A stretch of DNA of 64,000 bases from the NCBI GenBank assembly GCA_937926205.1, contig CALEYL010000059.1, forward strand, positions 186,001-250,000. Direction: 5' to 3'. The translations under genes were made by a program, and so were the position numbers. The DNA comes from an uncultured Saprospiraceae bacterium (GTDB lineage Bacteria; Bacteroidota; Bacteroidia; Chitinophagales; Saprospiraceae). The notes under the pieces are model-generated. The model had not been told where the DNA came from. It ran no database searches and was given only the letters and a program-made list of their open reading frames with translations. Shown piece after piece: positions 34,014 to 40,973 of this stretch (position 1 is the first letter of the stretch; every line of letters begins with the position of its first letter).

Positions 34014-34382
34014 TTAATTATCCGGCGCGCCATCAGCCACCCATTGTTCGATTTTTGAAATGTTGCAGGATGATAATTTGGCCGCACCCTGAGGCATGGC
34101 CGGAAATCCTGAATTGTGGTTAATTACTCCGACTAATTTTCCGTTGTTGACGTAAGTCTTCAGGCTGGTATAACCTTCCAGGGTGACATTACCCAGATTT
34201 ACACCCTGTGCATGACATACATAACAATTCGTTTGAAGGATTGGAACGATGTCGTTTGCGTAACTTTGATTCGTTGTGACGCAATCCACCATGGGGTACA
34301 AATCCTCTTCTACATCATAATAACAACTTCCCGCAACAAAAACCGTGCATAATGCCATGAGGCTCAATAACTGATTTTTCAT
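34014..34382 (-). CDS. Small c-type cytochrome lipoprotein
   Basis: A 122-aa protein. Signal peptide with lipobox FVAGSC (Cys ~20), followed by YYDVEEDL, an acidic tag of the surface-export type. One heme-binding CxxCH is present: QTNCYVCHAQGVNLGN. A likely distal Met ligand lies in GFPAMPQGAAKLS, and the C-terminal cytochrome helix is CNISKIEQWVADGAPDN. The pattern is a minimal class I-like cytochrome. It lies 143 bp downstream of the larger cytochrome lipoprotein, whose C-terminus (KIKAWIDAGAPNN) is very similar, suggesting duplication. Confidence 0.9.
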   Translation of the reverse strand: MKNQLLSLMALCTVFVAGSCYYDVEEDLYPMVDCVTTNQSYANDIVPILQTNCYVCHAQGVNLGNVTLEGYTSLKTYVNNGKLVGVINHNSGFPAMPQGAAKLSSCNISKIEQWVADGAPDN

Positions 34383-34525
34383 GTTTACTTAAATAATTTT
34401 ACTGATAAGATTCATTTCGTCATTATTGACGTTGCCTGTTGGCAAAAGATTATTGATTTGCCTTGCAAGACTGTCTGCTAATTTACCAATCCTGCAAATA
34501 CCCTGCAAACATATTAATTGTTTGC

Positions 34526-35278
34526 CTAATTATTGGGCGCTCCTGCATCAATCCAGGCTTTGATCTTATCAATCGTACATTGCGGCAGCCGATTTCCCCC
34601 GTAAGGCATGGGAATGTAACCGGGAAGGCGTTCAACGACGCCGTATAAAGTACCATTTGCTGCAACTGCGGCCACTGCGCTGTGGGTCGACAGGTCGATT
34701 CCGGCAGATGGCGCAGGGCCACTGTGGCAGCCCTGGCAATTATTTTGGATAATGGGGCGTATGTTGCCGGAGAAAGTGATGTTTTGCGTATCGCATTGTC
34801 CGGCGTTAGCGTCGCATTCCAGGTTTTGAGCGCCCTGCAAAATCCATTTCCCGATCAGATTAATTTGGTCCTGAGACAATGGCGCATTAGGGGCAAGGGG
34901 CATGCGGTCTCCCGGATCATCATCCGTAATTGCTTTGTAAAGATCGCTTTCACTAAGATTAAATGGTACGACATCAGCTGTTTGCATCACCTTTTGATAG
35001 GAAGTCAAAACGACACCCTCCTGAGCTGAAGCATCGTCGTGGCAGCCGGAAAAAGCGCAACGGGAACGCAACAACGGCAAAATGTCCAGATTGAAATAAA
35101 CAATATTAGGATCGCAGGGCGTACCGCCGATTACCGTTGTATCATTCGGCATGGTGTCGATGATAACCGGATCATCATCCAGTGGTCCGAATGGATTGTG
35201 GCGGCAGGAAAAATTGAGAAGGATGCTTCCTGTCATAAAAAGGATTGCCCAGTAACCGCTGATTTTCATTTCTTTCAT
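34526..35278 (-). CDS. Di-heme c-type cytochrome lipoprotein
   Basis: A 250-aa protein. Lipoprotein signal ISGYWAILFMTGSILLNFSC with Cys ~26 (start at 35278, or at Met4, 35269). Two heme sites are visible. The first is RSRCAFSGCHDDASAQEG, a CX4CH spacing; the second is NNCQGCHSGPAPSAG, a canonical CxxCH. Possible distal Met ligands lie in GDRMPLAPNAPLSQDQINLIGKWI and YIPMPYGGNRLPQC. The helices LIGKWILQGAQN and KIKAWIDAGAPNN are planctomycete-type cytochrome features. It leads the minus-strand cluster and has a TACCTTTG box 30 bp upstream (35308-35315). Confidence 0.9.
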   Translation of the reverse strand: MKEMKISGYWAILFMTGSILLNFSCRHNPFGPLDDDPVIIDTMPNDTTVIGGTPCDPNIVYFNLDILPLLRSRCAFSGCHDDASAQEGVVLTSYQKVMQTADVVPFNLSESDLYKAITDDDPGDRMPLAPNAPLSQDQINLIGKWILQGAQNLECDANAGQCDTQNITFSGNIRPIIQNNCQGCHSGPAPSAGIDLSTHSAVAAVAANGTLYGVVERLPGYIPMPYGGNRLPQCTIDKIKAWIDAGAPNN

Positions 35279-35307
35279 GTTTCGTAAATACTTGCTCGTT
35301 ATAACGA

Positions 35308-35315
35308 CAAAGGTA
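35308..35315 (-). promoter_or_regulatory. -7 element TACCTTTG for the cytochrome cluster
   Basis: A TAnnTTTG match on the minus strand, 30 bp upstream of the start at 35278. It probably drives the cytochrome / OB-fold / YceI genes. Confidence 0.5.
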
Positions 35316-35449
35316 GGTCTGGTGCATACGGATTGTGAACTAAAGCTTGCTGAACGGGAAAAAAGGCGTGCCGAACCGGGAAAATGACTTCAAGTATCAA
35401 CTATTTGAATAAATTGTTCAAAACATTCGCGTTAAATGAACTGTATTGC

Positions 35450-35457
35450 TATTTTTG
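35450..35457 (+). promoter_or_regulatory. Candidate -7 element TATTTTTG for the S24 regulator gene
   Basis: A TAnnTTTG match 45 bp upstream of the ATG at 35502. No TTTG at the -33 distance. Confidence 0.4.
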
Positions 35458-35501
35458 TTCTGCGACTTTCATTCCCGCTCTCGTAAAGCAGACTCCATAC
35501 T

Positions 35502-36350
35502 ATGAATAGCATCATTACGCAACGGTTCATTAAATGCCATGACCGGCTTCGGGAGGAGGGGCGTGTGCGTTCGAGCAGGCAGTTTGCCATGTCGCTCGAT
35601 TACCTGCCACAAAGTTTAAGCGAAATATTGAAAAACCGTCGGGATGTAACAATTGAGTTGCTTAGAAAAGCGATCGAAAAGTATAAAATGAATCCGGTTT
35701 ATGTGCTGACCGGCGATGGCCCGATGTTCATGACCGAAGAAGACCACAAGACCTTCCGGGTGTTGACGATCGTGACCGATTCAAAAGACGAAGAACGCAT
35801 TGTTCACGTTCCGGTGCCTGCACAGGCAGGCTATGCGGCCGAACTGGCCGGTCCTTCGTTTGTACAGGATTTGCCTACTTTTACTTTACCGGATTACAAA
35901 TACCGGGCTGGAACCCATCGATCTTTTGACGTGGCCGGCGACAGCATGGAGCCGACTTTATTTGAAGGCGACAAAGTTATTTGCAGTTATATTGAGCCAA
36001 CACTTTGGGAAACTTCCATCAAAGACAATTATGTGTATGTTATCGTTACCCGGGGTGATGTTCTGGTGAAACGAATTCTGAATAACCTTAAAGATGAAAA
36101 AAGCCTCGTGCTTGCTTCCGATAATTCCTTTTATGAACCTTATCGGGTCTTTATGAACGACATCAGGGAAGTCTGGTATGTGAGGGCAAAAATCAGCCCT
36201 TTCCTTCCTGCTCCCCAGAACGTTCAGGATCGCCTGCACGAAGAAATGCGGGAATTACGGCAATTCGTGGAACAGCAATCCCAGCAACTCGACCAGATGC
36301 ACAGTGCAATTCAAAAATTTGTTACCAACAACGGGCGTAGTCATGAGTAA
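35502..36350 (+). CDS. LexA/CI-like transcriptional regulator with S24 peptidase domain
   Basis: A 282-aa protein. The N-terminal helix-turn-helix is at ~10-75 (RSSRQFAMSLDYLPQSLSEILKNRRDVTIELLRKAIEKY). A linker carries a possible self-cleavage site (VPAQAGYAAEL, Ala109-Gly110). The S24 domain has the catalytic Ser in FDVAGDSMEPTLFEGDKV (Ser148) and the Lys in GDVLVKRILNNL (Lys190). The C-terminal ~50 residues form a coiled coil (LHEEMRELRQFVEQQSQQLDQMH). The family represses stress or phage-type genes until self-cleavage. No phage genes are seen around it. Its end overlaps the start of the next gene by 8 bp, so the two are translationally coupled. Confidence 0.9.
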   Translation: MNSIITQRFIKCHDRLREEGRVRSSRQFAMSLDYLPQSLSEILKNRRDVTIELLRKAIEKYKMNPVYVLTGDGPMFMTEEDHKTFRVLTIVTDSKDEERIVHVPVPAQAGYAAELAGPSFVQDLPTFTLPDYKYRAGTHRSFDVAGDSMEPTLFEGDKVICSYIEPTLWETSIKDNYVYVIVTRGDVLVKRILNNLKDEKSLVLASDNSFYEPYRVFMNDIREVWYVRAKISPFLPAPQNVQDRLHEEMRELRQFVEQQSQQLDQMHSAIQKFVTNNGRSHE

Positions 36351-36570
36351 CTTCAAAATTAGTGGAAAAGTCGTTTATAATAATATTGGCATGGGCTTTT
36401 GGGGCATTATTGATGATGCCGGCAATCAGTGGGAACCGGTCAATATGCCCAACCAGATTAAATACGACGGAAAGCAGGTGCAGGTAGTGGCTAAAGAAAC
36501 ACACGAGGAATCCATCAACATGTGGGGACGCACCGTAAAAATTGTGTCTTTCAGCACCATGACACCTTAG
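36343..36570 (+). CDS. 75-aa OB-fold-like protein coupled to the S24 regulator
   Basis: MSNFKISGKVVYNNIGMGFWGIIDDAGNQWEPVNMPNQIK and so on to a KIVSFSTMTP end. A beta-rich pattern with G-F-W-G-I and an EPVNMPNQIKYDGKQVQV segment resembles small OB-fold proteins in which a Trp-containing strand is followed by a P-N-P loop. The ATG at 36343 lies inside the last codons of the S24 gene (overlap 8 bp), implying co-translation and probably a related role. Function unknown. A palindrome (36582-36604) follows 12 bp after the stop. Confidence 0.82.
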   Translation: MSNFKISGKVVYNNIGMGFWGIIDDAGNQWEPVNMPNQIKYDGKQVQVVAKETHEESINMWGRTVKIVSFSTMTP

Positions 36571-36581
36571 AGTCTGCTCTT

Positions 36582-36604
36582 TACCTGCCTGCGGCAGGCA
36601 GGTA
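36582..36604. repeat. Perfect palindrome TACCTGCCTGC-G-GCAGGCAGGTA
   Basis: 11-bp arms with a single central base. It shares the CCTGCC/GGCAGG core with the repeat at 31728-31767, so it looks like a dispersed intergenic palindrome. It may act as a terminator for the two-gene S24 unit, though no T-run follows. Confidence 0.7.
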
Positions 36605-36647
36605 GTCCGATAGCTGCGTTATGCTTGGCCCCAAAATCGGTTTGGGT

Positions 36648-37649
36648 CTACACCACCGCACCTACACCATAACTCAATTGAATGAGCGCCTCCGTTTCTG
36701 CTTTCGAGCGAAAAACGTCAAAGGTTGTGCCCTGTGTTCTTAAGGCGCCCAATGCATTGGCGAATTGTGCAGCGCGTATGTAATTTTCGCGATCTTCCAG
36801 CAGTCCAAACGCCAGCCCTCCGGCAAATGAATCGCCACAACCGGTTGTGTCAATGACCTCTTCAACCCAAACCGATTTGACGAACTCTGCTTTCATTTTA
36901 CCTGCCTGATCTAAAGAATAAACCATACAACCCCTGGCATCAAGCGTAATGTAGAGTGCTTTGAGTCCAAGCCCAAGTACGTAGCGGGCAAAATCGGACA
37001 TATCGGCTTCGCTGAGCTCCTGATAAGTCTCATTCAGCTCATCGGCTTCGTATTCTTTTTTAAACCAGCAACAGCCAGCTTCTTCAATGTTCATTTTCAG
37101 AATGTCGATATAGGGAATCCACAAATCGCGTTCTATCCAAAACCGCCGAAGTCGTTCGCCTGTTGTGGTGACCGTTGTGGTAGGTCCATGCGCGTCAAAA
37201 ATAGTAATCGCATTGGCTTTTCTGTTTTCCCGGATGAACCGCAATGTTTCCAGCGGAACTTCATAATCAGAAATGGGAACACCTACAAAAATATCGCTGT
37301 CCATCACAGGCATCATGTCTTTGGGACTGATTGGCGGCATGAAAGCCGTTTGCTTCTCCAGCCTGTTGTTCTGATCCACAAAACGGAGTTGAATGACATC
37401 GCCCTGGTCTGCTTCATCGAAAACGGCATCCAGCAGAATGTTATCATAGGCTCCCAGCAAGGAACGCACCGCCTCGGTATCTTTTTTCCGGATGTGTGTG
37501 ACCGGCGCAACCTGACCGGTGCCAGCCATGAGTTTGGCCAGTGCAATCACCGGGTGGGTGGCACAACCATATTTTATGATCTCCATGCCTTTGCTGGTGG
37601 TAATGTGATCATAGGGGATAGGGCCCAGGACAGCAATCTTATTATTCAT
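36648..37649 (-). CDS. PfkB family carbohydrate or nucleoside kinase
   Basis: A 333-aa cytosolic ribokinase-like enzyme. The C-terminal PfkB signature with the catalytic Asp is VIDTTGCGDSFAGGLAFGLL (~265-284). The nucleotide-proximal region is LGLKALYITLDARGCMVYSL and the N-terminal beta strand is KIAVLGPIPYDHI. The usual early GG substrate motif is not evident, so the substrate cannot be assigned (ribokinase, adenosine kinase and sugar kinase are all possible). It is divergent from purM with a 131-bp gap. A link to purine metabolism through this position is only suggestive. Confidence 0.88.
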   Translation of the reverse strand: MNNKIAVLGPIPYDHITTSKGMEIIKYGCATHPVIALAKLMAGTGQVAPVTHIRKKDTEAVRSLLGAYDNILLDAVFDEADQGDVIQLRFVDQNNRLEKQTAFMPPISPKDMMPVMDSDIFVGVPISDYEVPLETLRFIRENRKANAITIFDAHGPTTTVTTTGERLRRFWIERDLWIPYIDILKMNIEEAGCCWFKKEYEADELNETYQELSEADMSDFARYVLGLGLKALYITLDARGCMVYSLDQAGKMKAEFVKSVWVEEVIDTTGCGDSFAGGLAFGLLEDRENYIRAAQFANALGALRTQGTTFDVFRSKAETEALIQLSYGVGAVV

Positions 37650-37731
37650 GAATTTTTCGTTTTACCGATCCAAGATACATCGAATGCTGAAATTTCATTG
37701 CAGGATGCCATATTTTCAGGGTGACTTCGAT

Positions 37732-37739
37732 TACTTTTG
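37732..37739 (+). promoter_or_regulatory. purM: -7 element TACTTTTG for purM-nth
   Basis: A TAnnTTTG match 41 bp upstream of the purM start. A T-rich stretch (TATTTTC) lies ~15 bp upstream, but there is no exact TTTG. Confidence 0.5.
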
Positions 37740-37780
37740 CATTCCGAAATCGGAGAAACCACTAAAATCCATTCGCACAC

Positions 37781-38956
37781 ATGCCGGAAAGGTACAAATA
37801 CGATCAGCGGGGTGTTTCCGCAACAAAAGATGAGGTTCATGCCGCCGTGCAGCATTTGGACAAAGGTTTATTCCCAAATGCATTTTGCAAAATTCTGCCC
37901 GATGTGGTAGCCGGCGATCCTGAATACTGCAACATCATGCATGCCGACACAGCCGGCACTAAAACCAGCTTAGCCTATTTGTACTGGAAAGAAACCGGTA
38001 ATCTGGATGTTTGGGAAGGCATTGCCCAGGATTCGATTGTTATGAATCTTGACGATATGGCTTGTGTTGGCTGCGTTGACGAAATCATTCTGTCTTCCAC
38101 CATAGGCCGTAACAAGCACCTTCTTGACGGGTCGGTCATTGGGGCTGTGATTGGCGGAACTTCCCGGTTTGTGGACAAAATGAGGGCGTACGGAATCAAC
38201 ATTCATCTTGCCGGCGGAGAAACGGCCGATGTCGGGGATATCGTTCGTACCATTGATGTCGGGTTCACGGCATTTGCCCGTATGAAGCGTTCCGAACTGG
38301 TCATTAACAACATTCGCCCCGGCGATGTGGTAGTTGGGTTGTCTTCTTACGGCCAGTCCAGTTATGAAGATGCCTACAACGGAGGTATGGGCAGTAATGG
38401 GCTTACCTCTGCCCGCCACGATGTGCTGAATAAAATATACGCTGACCGTTTTCCGGAAAGTTATGACCCGAATACACCGCAGGATTTTGTCTACTCGGGA
38501 AGCAAACGCCTTACCGATAAAGTACACGCAGGAGGTAAAACCATGGATGTAGGGCAACTCATCCTTTCGCCCACGCGGACTTATCTGCCTGTTTTGAAAG
38601 AAATACTTAAGGCGCTTCGTCCCGATATTCATGGTCTGATTCACTGCACAGGAGGCGGACAAACGAAAGTCCTGAAGTTTATCGAAAATGCACGTGTGGT
38701 GAAGAACCACCTTTTGCCCCTTCCTCCGCTTTTCCAGATGATACACGAAGAGTCGGGCACAAGCTGGAAAGAAATGTACCAGGTGTTTAACATGGGGCAT
38801 CGTCTGGAGGTTTATCTGCCTGAAACGCATGCGGCACAGGTCATCGCCATCGCAGCTTCGTTTGGCATTGAAGCCGCTGTTGTTGGGCATGTGGAAGCGC
38901 ATACCGGTGCTGCAGTACGCATTGAAAGCCCTTACGGAACCTTTGAATACGTATAA
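37781..38956 (+). CDS. purM: Phosphoribosylformylglycinamidine cyclo-ligase (AIR synthetase)
   Basis: A 391-aa cytosolic enzyme of de novo purine synthesis: FGAM + ATP gives AIR. The N-terminal AIRS domain holds IMHADTAGTKTSLAYLYWKETG, DSIVMNLDDMACVGCVDEIILSSTIGRNK and INIHLAGGETADVGDIVRTIDVGFTAFARMKRSEL. The C-terminal PurM-like domain holds HGLIHCTGGGQTKVLKFI and YQVFNMGHRLEVYLPE. The length and extra C-terminal part match Bacteroidota PurM, longer than the E. coli type. Its stop codon is immediately followed by the nth ATG (TAAATG), so the two are cotranscribed. Confidence 0.93.
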   Translation: MPERYKYDQRGVSATKDEVHAAVQHLDKGLFPNAFCKILPDVVAGDPEYCNIMHADTAGTKTSLAYLYWKETGNLDVWEGIAQDSIVMNLDDMACVGCVDEIILSSTIGRNKHLLDGSVIGAVIGGTSRFVDKMRAYGINIHLAGGETADVGDIVRTIDVGFTAFARMKRSELVINNIRPGDVVVGLSSYGQSSYEDAYNGGMGSNGLTSARHDVLNKIYADRFPESYDPNTPQDFVYSGSKRLTDKVHAGGKTMDVGQLILSPTRTYLPVLKEILKALRPDIHGLIHCTGGGQTKVLKFIENARVVKNHLLPLPPLFQMIHEESGTSWKEMYQVFNMGHRLEVYLPETHAAQVIAIAASFGIEAAVVGHVEAHTGAAVRIESPYGTFEYV

Positions 38957-39607
38957 ATGGCCATTGGAAAAAAACAAAAAGCGGCAGCCATAGCGGCAAT
39001 ACTGGAGGAATTGTATCCGCAAACGCCCATTCCACTGGAGCATGCCGATCCTTATACGCTTTTGATTGCTGTGCTGTTATCGGCGCAGTGCACCGACGAA
39101 CGGGTCAATAAGATTACCCCGATTTTGTTTGCGAAGGCCGATAATCCTTTTGACATGGTCCGGCTCAGCGTAGACGAAATCCGGGAGATCATCAAACCTT
39201 GCGGATTGTCGCCGCGCAAATCTCAGGCCATCTTCGGTTTATCGCAAATTCTGATTGACAAATATGCCGGCCGCGTTCCGGAAAGTTTTGAAGAATTGGA
39301 AGCACTGCCGGGAGTTGGTCATAAAACAGCTTCAGTGGTTATGTCGCAGGCTTTTGGCGTGCCGGCATTTCCGGTAGATACCCATATCCATCGCCTGGCG
39401 TGGCGCTGGGGGCTCAGTAGCGGCAAAAATGTGGAGCAAACCGAAGCCGACCTGAAGCGGCTTTTTCCTAAAGACACCTGGAATAAACTACACCTTCAAA
39501 TTATCTTTTTTGGCCGACAGTATTGTCCCGCCCGGGGACACGATCCCATGCAGTGTCCGATTTGTAGCAAATATGGAATAAAGGCTTTATTTAAACCTTC
39601 CAAATAG
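38957..39607 (+). CDS. nth: Endonuclease III (Nth) family DNA glycosylase
   Basis: A 216-aa base-excision repair enzyme for oxidised pyrimidines. The helix-hairpin-helix ELEALPGVGHKTASVVMSQAFG contains the catalytic Lys, and FPVDTHIHRLAWRWGL holds the catalytic Asp. LLIAVLLSAQCTDERVNKITPILF is a typical N-terminal helix pair. The C-terminal iron-sulfur loop is atypical: YCPARGHDPMQCPICSKYG has three Cys with C-x9-C-x2-C, not the four-Cys C-x6-C-x2-C-x5-C. The [4Fe-4S] cluster may therefore be absent or different. It starts directly at the purM stop. Confidence 0.94.
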   Translation: MAIGKKQKAAAIAAILEELYPQTPIPLEHADPYTLLIAVLLSAQCTDERVNKITPILFAKADNPFDMVRLSVDEIREIIKPCGLSPRKSQAIFGLSQILIDKYAGRVPESFEELEALPGVGHKTASVVMSQAFGVPAFPVDTHIHRLAWRWGLSSGKNVEQTEADLKRLFPKDTWNKLHLQIIFFGRQYCPARGHDPMQCPICSKYGIKALFKPSK

Positions 39608-39803
39608 CCGGGTTATTCCGGTGTCATCAGTTTTAGGGATTGTTCTTGGAAAGCAGTCTGATTTCTACCCTTTGTCTTTTTTTTTTACAAAAAGTTGCTT
39701 TCCTGTGCACAAAATGGCAATTCTGCTGTTAGACATGCGAATTCAAAACCAACAGACTGGATGTTTTCAACCAGTCCTAATTTTTTCACCCAAACCTATT
39801 CAC

Positions 39804-40502
39804 ATGTTTATCGCTCTTTCTAAAAAGTTCACCCTATTAACGACAGTTGTGCTCGCACTTTTCACAACGATGATTTTCAGCGCCTGTGACGACGACGATG
39901 ATCCGGCTCAGGGCCGGGTATTGGTCGTGCATGCTTCCCCCGATGCCCCCGGCGTGGACCTGCTGGTGGATGACTCCAAAGTCAATTCCGCAGCGCTTAC
40001 TTTTCCCAACAACACCGGGTATCTGGATGTAGAAGCCGGCAATCGCAACTTCAAAGTTAATGCTGCAGGTACGACAACATCGGTCATCAACGCAAATGCA
40101 ACGGTAGATCCGAACACGAACTATTCTTTGTTTGCAGTAAACACACTAAGTAGCATCGAAGCATTATTGGTAGAAGACGACCTTACAGCGCCTGCCTCAG
40201 GTAAAGCGCATGTTCGTTTCATTCACCTTAGTCCTGATGCGCCCGCAGTAGACGTGACGCTCACGGATGGCACTGTCGTCTTTGGCAACACCAGTTTTAA
40301 GTCGGGCACTGCTTTCACGCCGCTTGATGCAGGCACTTACAACCTGCAGGCACGTGTAGCGGGCACTTCAACCGTTGCTCTGGAAATCCCGAATGTTAGC
40401 CTCACTGCAGGAAAAATTTACACTGTATTTGCGAGAGGATTCCTGGCACCGCCGGCAGGAAACACGAATGCCCTCGGTGTGACCATTATTGCCAATAATT
40501 AA
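39804..40502 (+). CDS. DUF4397 lipoprotein with Asp-rich surface-export tag
   Basis: A 232-aa lipoprotein. The ATG at 39804 gives MFIALSKKFTLLTTVVLALF and lipobox IFSAC (Cys ~28), immediately followed by DDDDD. An acidic run directly after the lipid Cys is known to direct lipoproteins to the cell surface in some Bacteroidota. Two tandem DUF4397 domains follow: RVLVVHASPDAPGVDLLVDDSKV (~36-115) and KAHVRFIHLSPDAPAVDVTLTDG (~135-230). Both carry the H(A/L)SPDAP(A/G)VD motif. The family is a beta-sandwich of unknown function. The in-frame region upstream (39621-39803) has no signal and is not used. Confidence 0.92.
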   Translation: MFIALSKKFTLLTTVVLALFTTMIFSACDDDDDPAQGRVLVVHASPDAPGVDLLVDDSKVNSAALTFPNNTGYLDVEAGNRNFKVNAAGTTTSVINANATVDPNTNYSLFAVNTLSSIEALLVEDDLTAPASGKAHVRFIHLSPDAPAVDVTLTDGTVVFGNTSFKSGTAFTPLDAGTYNLQARVAGTSTVALEIPNVSLTAGKIYTVFARGFLAPPAGNTNALGVTIIANN

Positions 40503-40528
40503 ACGTTTGGCAAATTTTCATTCGTTTG

Positions 40529-40560
40529 TCCGCCCTGCAACCATGGTGTTGTGGGGCGGA
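40529..40560 (+). terminator. Hairpin after the DUF4397 gene
   Basis: TCCGCCC (40529-40535) pairs with GGGCGGA (40554-40560). CAAC/GTTG pairs inside extend the stem. It is followed by TTTATGTTT, 27 bp past the stop codon. Confidence 0.65.
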
Positions 40561-40659
40561 TTTATGTTTCTAAGCGAAATCTTGCCCTGACTAACCTGGC
40601 AGTAATAAACCTGCAGGTATGCATCGCTGTTACTGAAACTTATAAATACAAACAATCAC

Positions 40660-40944
40660 ATGGCAAAGGCAATTTGGAACAACCAGATCATCGCTGAAAG
40701 TGAGGATACAGTGGTGGTAGAGCGCAATCATTACTTTCCACCTGACAGCATCCATAAAGAATTTTTTAAAGATTCGGCGACGCATACCACTTGCCCGTAT
40801 AAGGGAGTTGCCAGTTATCATACGATCGTCGTGGGCGGAAAAGAAAACGTTGATGCTGCCTGGTACTATCCGTCTACAAAACCAGGATTTGAAAAAATAG
40901 CTGGCTATATTGCTTTCTGGAAGGGTGTTGAAGTGACCGCCTAA
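40660..40944 (+). CDS. DUF427 domain protein
   Basis: A 94-aa protein that is essentially one DUF427 domain. MAKAIWNNQIIAESEDTVVVERNHYFPPDSIHKEFFKDS is followed by THTTCPYKGVASYHTIVVGGKENVDAAWYYPSTKP, then a family-typical ending with IAGYIAFWKGVEV. The compact beta-fold includes the conserved CPYKG. Function unknown; homologs in many phyla are stand-alone or fused. It converges with the histidine kinase gene, with a 29-bp gap. Confidence 0.95.
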   Translation: MAKAIWNNQIIAESEDTVVVERNHYFPPDSIHKEFFKDSATHTTCPYKGVASYHTIVVGGKENVDAAWYYPSTKPGFEKIAGYIAFWKGVEVTA

Positions 40945-40973
40945 ACTTACATTCAGGGAAAAGAGCGCTCAGA

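Noticed and set aside
35502..36570. Prophage remnant around the S24 repressor
   Set aside because: No integrase, structural or lysis genes on either side; the neighbours are ordinary chromosomal genes.
37970..39043. 357-codon minus-strand frame antisense to purM
   Set aside because: purM is unambiguous on the plus strand; the antisense frame shows no domain.
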